Assembly: GCA_009760855.2 (NCBI GenBank)
Contig: WPIO01000132.1
Location: forward strand, 188,001 to 252,000
Source: Cristatella mucedo
Lineage: Eukaryota; Bryozoa; Phylactolaemata; Cristatellidae
Length of the DNA stretch: 64,000 bases
Direction of reading: 5' to 3'
The stretch's first letter is position 1. The number at the start of each line of letters is the position of its first letter. Under the pieces are notes generated by a model. That model searched no databases. It saw nothing but the letters and a program-made list of their open reading frames with translations, and was not told the origin of the DNA. The translations under genes and the position numbers were made by a program. Shown piece by piece: positions 50,869 through 62,800 of this stretch.

Positions 50869-53800
50869 TACGCATGTTTTGTTTTGAATATATAATAGTT
50901 AATACTATTTCTCCGATTTCGCTGCAAGCTAAATTACTAGGAGCAGTTATTATGCAAATCGCTGCTTCAGGCGACAGGTGCTGGACGCTGCAAATCGCCC
51001 AGAGCTAGCACACAGAAACCATGACTAATCTTACAATTACTTATCATTATTATTATAAGCCAACATTATAGCAGATTGTGCTTCAGTCATATAGTATACT
51101 TCAAGTCCTATGCATGAAATTTATTGATGAATTTCTTGGGTCATGTCTAGGCTAGTAAAAGCTCATTCACTTGACTTCAGGCACATGTGCAGGCATCTCT
51201 GAAAATATCAGTATCACACTGTTCAATGGTATGACTCTGGGCGCTTGAATTCAACCAGTAACCATGCTTCTAACCAGCTAAATCTGTTCGCCGATTAACG
51301 AGTACATTGCAACCCAAATTATAGACGGCCACTGTCATTAGGCCATGCAGTTCGAAGTGCTTGTAGGTGTCATAAATTACTCTTACCACGTTAAGAGACG
51401 CTCTATAAACCTAATGACCTTCCGCATCAGATGAAGGACTCCTGTTAGCCGCGAAAATTTCCAGATCCTTTGTAATTCATATTTTCTTAGCTCTGTTGCA
51501 TTGTGGTGCCATTGTGGTACGGCGTAGGGAGTCGTCTAATAGGAAAGGGTATCATGCCTGATAGATATCAATGTTCCCCTTAATAGAGGCGCCTTTCACA
51601 TTTCTTGTTTTTCTTTAAGAAAATCTTTTTTTATGGCAGACGTCTTCCCAGACCTTAGTGCGTTGCTGCTGTTGTCAAGCACATTTGGCTGCGGAGGAAT
51701 CACTAATACTATCCAGCTTTTGTAGTTTGGGATAGCATAGGGATTTGTGGTAGGTTGAATTAATTTCACAATTTAAATTGCTCTTTGCGATTTACTCGTC
51801 AGGAAAAATTTAGCATTTAATCTTGATGTATATTCTTCGCAACTGTATGTATCAATCAATCTTGTCTCAGCATCAGTCCGCTGAACTTTCTAACTCCTCT
51901 AAGCAGCTCATGTATTTAACGTACGCGCTCTCGGATGGTCGCTAACTTTCTCACATTGAACGAAATACAGCCAGCCTACTAATCACGTGCAAACCTAGTG
52001 TTGCTAAGAAATTAGAAAGCCTAAGGATCCATGTATGTTAGGCCAGCCTACACCGTGTCTGCACGAAATCCTGGGTGCTGTGGTTCTAAGTGGCCTTCCT
52101 CTAGAAGATCACATCAGCTCCACTATCAAGTTTTCCTGCTTTCGATTACTTTCGATTGCAGAAATTCAGAGTGGCTTGTACAAGGATATCGCAACCAAGC
52201 AGTTCCGTAAATTTATTACATTCCATCCAGACTTCTGCAACTCAGTAATTGTAGTAGTTATGGACTGTGCAAGACACTTGCAGTCTGTGCAAAACTTGGT
52301 AGCCAGACTTGTCTGACGTGAACGTAAAACTGGTCCCATTACATCGCTTCTCACTGACCAGTCATATCTTTCAATCAAGCAGCACGTCTACTTCAAGGTT
52401 CTGTCATTCAACTTTAGGTCTCTTGCTTATTTTGCTCTGGTCGACCTATCGGAGATTCTTCGTAGTCACCCTATGCATCGCACCGCCTGCTTATCTGACT
52501 CAAATCGTTTAGCTGGGCCTCTAACCATCCTTATGTTCACTGGACACTGTACAGTCCATAATCTCTTAGTGCACGAAACTCACTAGCAACTGATGCCGCG
52601 ACATCCTCTGATTTGACGATATTTAAAATCACCCAATTGTCTACCTCTGATCCACAGCATTTCCTCCACCCATGCGAAACATCCTTTGCGTGTTCAGACT
52701 TACCGACGAAGCTGTATCTTTGTGATAGTACTATTGGTACAACAAAGGTTAAAAAATCGGTGTGACTTGGGTCGATTGTGTTTAAGTGGTAACAAGCGTA
52801 CTCACCTTCAAATGTGCGGAGCGATCAAATCAATGGTTGACAACTCGTTCGCATTTAATTCAGCCATCAGCTTGCAAAAGCAAATGAAGACTGACATTTT
52901 GAATCTTATTAATAATAATAATAATAATGCACTTGATAAAGCCCCCTCAGAGAGCTCGATCTCTTTCTAGGCGCTTTACATATGCTGCAAAGGGAAATGC
53001 ATTTGAATGATGAGTAACATCATGCTTGATAAACAACATGAATAACGCGGTTAGTGGCGGCATGCACAGTGTTAGCACGCATAAGAACATCAAGGATGAA
53101 TCGCAGCGACCCACTAAATGCTGTCCTAAATAGGTGTGCTTTTAAGTTCTTTTTAAAATATGGTCAAGTCAGGGGGTGTTCTGACGCAAGTCGGGAGGGA
53201 GTTCTAGGCTTTGGGAGCATACAAACTAAATGCTCGGTCTCTTTTTTATAAAACCAGTTACCAGCACGAGCATCGGCGATGTGTAATTAAGTCGTAGTGC
53301 ATCACCTGCCGTTACATCTGTTACAAACAGAACAATCAATCGCGTGGTCGAGAAAGGGGAAGCTTTTTTCTCTGTAAGCTCAGTCTTTTCACTGTAACAT
53401 GCTCAAGTAGCTCGCTTTAGCGAGCGTTCCCAGTTTTATCAGCGCTTCTTTCAAAGCCAAAGGAATGGAGCGACTAGTTGGTACGAACTGGAAATGAATT
53501 ATAGCCGAATCTGAGCTTAAAAGGTGCGGTGACTAAGCCCAATTTAAAAAAAGGATCTAAAGAACCGCGTTTCAACCGCGCCAAAATAAAAGGGCAATAC
53601 CCGGGCTCAACGTTTGATAAAGTGGTCGGTCGATAGTGGTCGATCATGATCGATCAAGTGGCCAGTCGATCGCGGTAGATCATGGTCGATCGAGTGGCCG
53701 GCGGTAGGCTAATGCAACCGCAGCAGCGGAAACCGCTGGTCTGAATCGCTAGCGTCGGCCTAACCGCCGTTCGGCATCTCTCGGCGTCAGGTTAACGTTT

Positions 53801-56800
53801 GCGGCGCGTAAGTGCTGCCAGCCAAAACCAGTCGAAGGCGCAGCCTTTCCGTGCGACACGGGCACCGGCGAGCGGAGGACTCTCGTCTTCCAGCGGGCTG
53901 TTGGAGGCGAGCGCCGAGCAAGTGCCTAGCAAAGCGGCGTTGCTCCGTTGCCTTACAGTAGATGGAGTCGCCTCCCTGAGAAGCACCTCGATAGCCCGGC
54001 GCTCGCGAGCTAGAACGGTTCCGTGTCGAAGAGCCGAAGTCGGCGCTTCGACACGGACGACTGCGCGCGCGCGAGTAGCGCGCCTGAACGCACCGAGAGT
54101 GTCGGGCGAAAGTTCGTAATGCCGCCGCCCGCACAGAAGAGAGGCATTAGCCGGCCACGAGACGAACGCGGGGCAGCCTCGAGGATCGGGCGGCCGGATC
54201 TCTGGGCCGATGGGAACGACGAGCGGCGGCGCTTGATGTTCGGGATACTATTTCCGGGATATTAGTGTGCAATTCTTACTCGCTTACACTAGGCGGGATG
54301 ACGACCGATGCTTTGTCGTCTGCCGTCCTGGTTCGGCCTCTATGCGCAAGAAAGGCAGGCTGCTGCGTCTGCTGCGCTCGACGTCTGCCGGGCCCAAGTG
54401 TCGCCGCTCTGGTTCACTTCGAAATTGCTTGTGTCGAGCTGGGACCGTATCGGACGGTGGAGTCTCTTTCAAACAAGCCGCCTGTGCCACGATACCAGTG
54501 AATTTGAACCGAACTTTGTACTAAAAGGCTATTTACCAGCGATTATCAGTGGAAGTCTCTTAGTGCACTTGTCCACGAGTAATTTTCAGGCACCGTTGCA
54601 GCAGAAGAGCGTGCCAATACGCGTCTGCATTGCGGGCGACCGTTGCGGCGGTTGCTGCGCGGTCCTGGTGCAGCAGCCAGCGATCGCGAGCACGTGACTC
54701 AAGCGAGCGAAGCCTGGCTAGTTCGTGTTTACTCGGTTGCCGCGGTTCCGGCACTTGCAGGCGCCACTCGGACGAACGTGAGCTGCAGCTTTGGCACGGA
54801 CTGTCTGCTAGCGGACTACTGCGGATTTCTCACGCCCGTCGAGTCGGCCAAGTGGGCGGCCAGCGCCAGGCGGACGACTTTGCTCGCCTCCACGGGCCCG
54901 CAGTACGACCACACGACTGGCAATGGTGAGCTTTGTCGTTTAGCATCCGCGGTGGCGAGCGCGGCGATGAGCGCTGAAGCACGCTTCCCTCAGTTCGTCA
55001 TCAGCTGTGACCTAGAGGGGTTTCCGCCTCCGGCTGCACAGGCGCCCATGTATGCATATCCTGTGCAAAGCATCCACGAGGCGACGAGCTTAGCGGCAAG
55101 CGATGCCCTGCTAGCCATCAGCCAAGGCGATGCAGCGGCTTTCGGTTTTAAAAGCCGACGTCCCAGTGCCTCTAGGTCAAAGTTCGACGGCGAGGCACAT
55201 CCACTTCACCGGGCTTGTCGTGCGAGTCCGGGAGAAGGAAAATAATTTCATCGTGCTTTAAGCGGGTGGAGCCTTGTTAAGTCTTCGGCCGCCTCGAATT
55301 TCAGAAATTTAAACTTATTGGTCATTTCTGTATCTGTCTGTAATTTTCGCCCTACACAGGCTGCTTTCTGTACGCCAACTCGCGCGATCGACCTTCCGGG
55401 TCCAAGTACGTCCTGCAGTCACCCTGGATAGAGACAGCGCCTGGAGTCAGTGCTGGCTGTGTCAGCTTCTACTATCACATGCTTGGCGAAGACGTGGCTA
55501 CGCTTAGCGTGCTCGTCATTGAATCTCCGAACGCTGCCCAAAAATTTCTCTGGTCGAGGTCGGGTGAGTGCGGCTCCAATGCAGCGCTTGGCGAGTTAGA
55601 GGAAGAGTGGTAAGACGTCGGGGAAGTGCGCCTTGATGGGTGCCCATGAGGCTGCTGAACATGACCGCTATTTCGGTTCCAGGGAGCCAAGGTCCAACTT
55701 GGAATAAGCTCGAAAAGAGCATCAGTTTCTCGACCAACGGCAGCGAGGCAGTGCGCGTACTATTTCAAGTGCTGATGCCGAACAAGACTGGGTCGAGCGT
55801 CAGCGCCGACGTCGCCCTTGACGACATTTTCATCACGACGAGTGGACCTTGCGGCGAGCCGTTCGGTGGGTTTTGCAGAGCCCTTAATATTCGGTGCTGC
55901 TTTAACTGAGCACGCTGATGGTGTTCAATAGTTCCTTAGCTCTCGGCTAGAGTGAGAAGAAGCCAGCTTCGGCTGCGCATACGATCTAATAATTTAATCT
56001 AATAAGTTAATCTCTTTGTTTTCGTTCAGACAACGGGACCGACAACTGGCCAAAGTCAGTCGCACCTACCGCAACTGCTGCTGCTGCTGCGGCAACGATG
56101 CCATCAGTCGCCGTCGTTCAAGATGGTACGCTGGCTGCAATCCTGACGGTGCTGCCTCAGGCAAAAGCATAGTAGTTGCTTCGCTGCCATGTTTTCAAAT
56201 TAGGTTCCTATATAGTGTGTGGTTGTTTCTGTTTTAGTGACGATCGCTCAGGTCCGCATTGTCTAAAACAGTGCATGTGAAGCCTAAACGTAGTAGAAGC
56301 AACTGCTAAGAACGATACGCTAGTTGTTTCACACCGCTGCGTTATAATCAGGTTCCTGTTTGACGCAGTTGCTAAACAGGTTTTGGCACTAGCTTTGGTC
56401 CGTAGCGTCTACGACAGAGCTTGTCAAGCATGTGTCGAGCCACCACAGGTGGCGCTTTTAATCCACTGCTAATTCGAAATCAGTTTTCTATAATTTGTCA
56501 CGTTCAAATCTCACCTACAGTGATGGCATTTCTCTGGATATAAAAGCTATTTCGGTGATGAATTCACCCAGCCTGTAGGAGATGGAAGAGCGATGGCAAG
56601 TGCCGGCCAACAGACGTATCCGAAACGCTTCAGCACTGCAATGTCTGGCCGTCTGCTTTTAGTATCGCCACCGATACCAAGAGCTGCCCGGGCAAAATGC
56701 AAGAAGAATTTTACAATTATTTCCGCGAGACGTTCAAAAAATGTGTAATAAATATCGCCATAGATATGACTGGGATTTAGGAATGTTTTCAGCCACACAA

Positions 56801-59800
56801 GCTTTGTTGAAACGACCCAATACCTCGTTTTTGCCAAGTTTAGGCTATTGCAATACTCGGGAATATTGACCATGTGTTTAAAAGAATATTCTGCGCTGTT
56901 TCACTTAGGATTCCGTTAATAACCTTACGAAAGTTGATGCAACAGGGTTCTTTAGCGTTAGCCATGCATCGTTCGACGCTTTTATAACGGAAAGACTGAA
57001 TAGGTCGAAATAAAAAAAATTCGCGGTGTCGGAATCTCAGCTTTATTGCTCGACCACATTTAACTCATTGCAACATGGCAATCGAAATTTGAACGATCGA
57101 GCACCTTCTGGACACGGGATATGCACAGTCTAAGGAGCCATGTCGGGGGCAGCTGAAAAATGCGCTGCACTATCCAGGTCATGGGATCGAGACCTATCGA
57201 AGCCAGTGCGTTTTCGGCCACTGCAAGTGCACTGTGTAACCGCTACGTTTCCACTGCCGCTAGACAAACTAGGCTGTTGACATAGCCGGCATCCGTCTGA
57301 CTGTAGTCGCCCTCCGATAGAAACGTTGGAGTACATTTGAGATTTCGAGGTTTAAACCCGAGGTTGGTCCTCCACTTGATTCCTCGCAGGGCGAGGCGTC
57401 AGATGAGCCGAGTGAGCCAGTTAACTTTAAAACTCACTTAAAAAATGTCAACTTAAATTAATAAACTTAAACGTTTCAAGTTAAAGTTAAGTAAAAACTT
57501 AAAAACAAAAACTTGAACTTTAAAACTTAAAATTTTAAGTTTAAAGTTAAATAAAGTAATACATAATTAAAAAAGTAAAGTTAGTGCTGGCGCTGGAGCT
57601 TCACTTTGGAGCACCGGCGCTTACCGCAAGTAGATCGACGCGCGCCTTGGCCGAGTTGTTACTAGCCGAAGCGGCATTGCCAGCCAGCGGGCGCCGAAGC
57701 TCGGCGCAGCACGTCGTGCAGCTCAGAAGGACTGCCCGCCAGCTCGAACGCTGCCGCACGCCGACAGCTCGCTGGCGCGTTTCTTGCGAGCCGGAGTGGG
57801 CAGCGTTTCCGACGAGCCGCGCACGCGTGCCGCGTGGAAGACTGAGCGGGCGCTCTCCGCTGCGAAGCAGCAGTGCAGCCTTCAATTAAAAGGCCATCGG
57901 AGAAGGGCTCTAAACGTCAGCGCGCTGGGTGCCCAGATAACCTCCTAACGAACTACTCATGAGGTATTCGGCTCTAATACGACCCCTACGGACGCTCTAA
58001 GCGTGGCTGCGAGCGGCCCCGCGGCTTCTCCGATTGTCTCAGCGATCTGTCTGTGCAGAGCTGAGACCGCATTGGACTCTGGATACTTTGCAATTGAGAA
58101 ACCTGTGCTGCGAAACCAGTAAATTTGTTACCAGAGGCGGTTTAAAAGTGGTCGCTAATGGCGGTCTTCCAGCGCACTTGTCCGCGAGCAATTTTCAGGC
58201 ACCGTTGCAGCAGACGAGCGTGCCAATACGCGTCTGCGTTTCAAGCGACCGTTGCGGCGGTTGCTTCGCTGTCCTGGAGCAGCAGCCACTGATCGCGAGC
58301 ACGTGACTAAAGCGAGCGAAGCCTGGCTAGTTCGTGTTTACTCGGTTGCCGCGGTTCCGGCACTTGCAGGCGCCACTCGGACGAACGTGAGCTGCAGCTT
58401 TGGCACGGACTGTCTGCTAGCGGACTACTGCGGATTTCGCACGCCCGTCGAGTCGGCCAAGTGGGCGGCCAGCGCCAAGCGGACAACTTTGCTCGCATCC
58501 ACGGGCCCGCAGTACGACCACACGACGGGCAAAGGTGAGCTCCTCGGCTTAGCGTTCGCGGTGGCGAGCGTAGCGACGCGCTTTGTGGCAACACACGCTC
58601 AGATAGCCATTGGTCGAGGCGATGCAGTGGCTTTCATTTCCAAAAGCCAACGTGCCACCGCCTCTAGGTAATAGCACTACGATGAGGCACGCCCACTTCT
58701 TCAGCACGCCGTGCAAGCCCTCGAGCAGAAAAATAATTATTCTATGCATCAAGTGGGAGAAGCCCCGCTAAGTCGTCTGCCGCTTGCAATTTCAGAAATT
58801 TAAACGTATTGATTATTTCTGTATTTGCTATTTTCGCCCTACACAGGCTGCTTTCTGTATGCCAACTCGCGCGATCGACCTTCCGGGTCCAAGTACGTCC
58901 TGCAGTCACCCTGGATAGAGACAGCGCCTGGAGTCAGTGCTGGCTGCGTCAGCTTCTACTATCACATGCTTGGCGAAGACGTGGCTACGCTTAGCGTGCT
59001 CGTCATTGAATCTCCGAACGCTACGCAAAAACTAGTCTGGTCGAGGTCGGGTGAGTGCGGCTCCAATGCAGCGCTTGGCGAGTTAGAGGAAGAGTGGTAA
59101 GACGCCGGGGAAGTGCGCCTTGATGGGTGCCCATGAGGCTGCTGAACACGACCGCTATTTTGGTTCCAGGGAGCCAAGGTTCAACTTGGAATAAGCTCGA
59201 AAAGAGCATCAGTTTCTCGACCAACGGCAGCGAGGCAGTGCGCGTGCTATTCCAAGTGCTGATGCCGAATAAGACTGGATCGAGCGTCAGCGCCGACGTC
59301 GCCCTCGACGACATTTTCATCACGACGAGCGGAGCTTGCGGACAACCGTTCGGTGGGTTGCGCTGGACAATCGCTAGGTGCTTCTGCTTGAACAAAGCAG
59401 GCCATCGGTAAAGTAGGAAAGTTGGAAGCTTCGGCTTTGCGTAAGAGGAGCTCGATGCCCGTTGTCCGTTCCAGACAACGGAACCGACAACTGGCCCAAG
59501 TCAGTCACGACGACCGCAACTGCTGCTGTTGTGGCCACGACGCCGTCAGTCGCCGTCACTGAAGCTGGTACGCTGCGCTGCGACGCTTTATCTGCCGCTA
59601 CCACGCCTTGCCATGCTGTATTTCTAACATGGGATCAATTAATTGTGATCGGGTGCTAATGCGGTAACGTTTTGCAAATTTACTTCCGCTCGCCCTGACC
59701 TGTGACTTCTGGCACAGGCCTGGCGAAGTCTAGTCCAAGATGAATCAATACCATCTGATGCCAAGCCTTCCCTTACTAGGTGAACGTAGGCTTAAATTCA

Positions 59801-62800
59801 TCACGTTCACGCTCGGTCAATCGCAATTCTATGACACTGTCTATAAAACGGAGTCCGTCAACGGGCAGTCCTACTAAAAATTGAAAAGACGTCTGCGGAG
59901 CAACAATTGTGTACGCTTCATTGCTGTGTAAGATTGTTGAACTTAACAAAACGGAGGCCGATTGTAACAATACATTCATATTGAACTGCGACAAAAATCT
60001 AGCTCCGTTGTAATAAATACCACAATAAATCCAGTTAAGCAAAAATAAGGATCCTGCTACCTACTTAGCAGTCGTCAAAAGAATCAAAGGAGCAGTCTCT
60101 GCCCGCCCGTGCTTAAGGCATCACAATGTTCGATAAAATTAACCGTGTCTCGAAACGACGATTCTGCTTATTTTGTACGGAGAGATCTTTGCAATAACCA
60201 TTCGAGAATTATTAAACGAGAGTTCTCGCTGTTCTCGCCGGGCATCATTCGACGCAGTCAGAGCAAAGTGACTTAAAAGAACACAGTCAAGATTTTGTGG
60301 TTGCATAATCGAAGCTTCGGATTTAAGTTATTCTGAACCCGTCTAAAAGGCAAGCGAAAATTTGATAGTCAGCCCCTCGTAGACTCTGGCTACGCGCGAT
60401 CTAAGGAGCCAAACCTGTACGCCAGTGTACGTGCCAGGAAGTAATAAGTTTCTCTCACTTTACGACGCAGGTTGCCGGTTCGAGACCTACAGCTACTAAT
60501 TCGCTTTTAACCTTGGTAAGCGCGATGTCTTTTCGCATAGGCTTTTCGGTCGATCTGAGAGCGAGGTTTCAAAGTAGCCGGCCTTCGCTTAAATGGCTTC
60601 GGCTTTTGCGAGAAGCGGTGGACTGATTTGAGAGCGAGGGGATGAGACCCGCGGGCCTTTTTCGTTGGCTCTGCAGGGGGCGGAACAGAAAGGCGGCGGC
60701 TGAGCGAACCAGTTACAGCGGGTCGCATTCAAGCAGCTTTGCAGCTGCTTGCTGTGGGATTAAGTTCAAACGCCTCGGTCGCCAATGCACTAGTCGCATT
60801 GGCCTTTTCGAGGTAGTGTAGGACTACCTCCCCTCCAGGAAAACCGCTATCAAGGCCCCAAGCCGCATCGTAGTCCCAGCTTCCGCCGCGACGGGACATA
60901 TTCATGGACGGGAACGGTTCCTTCGCGTCCCAATAATTTTGTCGACGTGACTCCAGCAGACGACATGACTCCAGCAGAGGCGATCCCTGCCAGCTGTTGT
61001 TCACGAGACACTGAAGACGCAGGAAGGTTTGTCGTCAATAGTTCCCACGCGTTCGGAAACTGAACGACAGCTGTCCTTGCCCCCAGTAGATGGTGCTAAT
61101 CCTATATTAGCAAGCGTCGAAATTCGGCAGGTCGTCATACAACACGGGGAGGGGAGAACCGCGCTGCGGTGGAACAATGCAGTCGCACCGCTGTGTTAGC
61201 CCTGCGTGCTGAATGGCGTTTTGCTAGCCCAGTCCTTGCTAGCTGCAGCGCCGTCTTCCAACTCGTCACGAACTACGCCTGTCAATAATTGGATGAGCCC
61301 TATTCACTGCTAAGTAGTAGTGCGACACTCCGGTCAACGGCCGTCGGGGAGAGGCTAGAAATGCTGTCTCTGGGGACATTGAGATAACTCACCACCGAGG
61401 ACGCACTTGACGGCCTGACGGGGTGGCCGCGGAGCTTTCGCGACCCGATTTCGCGGGAGGAGATCCATTCTTGCGCTGTCTGCCACCTGAGCGACATCAG
61501 AACGTACGAGGCGTCGTACTTGACCTCGCTCTGCTTCTGCTTAAAGACAGGCAAAGGAGGCTAGGCTGCCTGATATGGCTGCCGCCCAATATTGTTGCAG
61601 GTCAGCGGTCACCACGTGCTCAAGCCCCGTGGCTGCGAGTAGCTCTAGGACGGCTCACTTCTTCTTCTCATGGGTCAATGCGTGCCGTATCCGCAGATCA
61701 TATCGGAAGCAGTCTTTTAAAACGATCGGCTGCCTATGCGGCGAAGCCAGTCACTGCGTGTCGGCGGCTCTTTCCTAGTGGTTTCTAGAAGCGGTTTATC
61801 ACCCAGCTCGAGTCCTCGAGCTATTTTTGTTAGCTGCTGCAGCAGGAATGCCGTACCGATAAGCTCCTGCAGCGCGTGTGACCTTAAGGTTGCTGCGTGA
61901 TCCTCTGGAGTAGATGTCGGTGAAAGTGAGACGCGGTTCCGGCACTTGCAGGCGCCACTCGGACGAGCGTGAGCTGCAGCTTTGGCACGGACTGTCTGCT
62001 AGCGGACTACTGCGGATTTCGCACGCCCGTCGAGTCGCCCAAGTGGGCGGCCAGCGCCAGGCGGACGACTTTGCTCGCCTCCACGGGCCCGCAGTACGAC
62101 CACACGACGGGCAATGGTGAGCTCCGCGGCTCAGCGTTCGCGGTGGCGAGCGAGGCGATGAGCACTTGAAGCATGCTGCCCTGTGTTAGTCATCAGCTGT
62201 GGCCTGGTGGTGGTTTCCGCCTCCGCCAGCGCAAGCGCATAAGCATGCATCTTATTCATCTGCCTAAGGTAAGGTAGCCAAGCGTAATTGATCGGGATGT
62301 GCGGTCGTGTCGTGCAGAGGGAAACCAAGAGCTGCGTACAATGAAAGAGAAAAAAGTTAGGCACCTTTAAAATTAGGCGGCGGACTATCTTTTTTTCCGT
62401 ATGATATCTGTCATTTTCGCCCTACACAGGCTGCTTTCTGTACGCCAACTCGCGCGATCGACCTTCCGGGTCCAAGTACGTCCTGCAGTCACCCTGGATA
62501 GAGACAGCGCCTGGAGTCAGTGCTGGCTGCGTCAGCTTCTACTATCACATGCTTGGCGAAGACGTGGCTACGCTTAGCGTGCTCGTCATTGAATCTCCGA
62601 ACGCTGCCCAAAAATTTCTCTGGTCGAGGTCGGGTGAGTGCGGCTCCAATGCAGCGCTTGGCGAGTTAGAGGAAGAGTGGTAAGACGCCGGGGAAGTGCG
62701 CCTTGATGGGTGCCCATGAGGCTGCTGAACACGACCGCTATTTTGGTTCCAGGGAGCCAAGGTTCAACTTGGAATAAGCTCGAAAAGAGCATCAGTTTCT

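Larger units (their letters stand above)
54420..56125 (+). repeat. Tandem segmental repeat, unit 1 (MAM cassette)
   Basis: Homologous to units 2 and 3. Exon A starts at 54761. Homology with unit 2 reaches upstream into the intron to about 54420. Confidence 0.85.
58060..59567 (+). repeat. Tandem segmental repeat, unit 2 (MAM cassette)
   Basis: Exon A begins 3,609 bp after that of unit 1. Upstream intron homology with unit 1 starts near 58060. Confidence 0.85.

Noticed and set aside
53787-54134. 115-codon minus frame and overlapping plus frames
   Set aside because: Arg/Ala/Ser bias typical of GC-rich noncoding DNA, with open frames on both strands at once.
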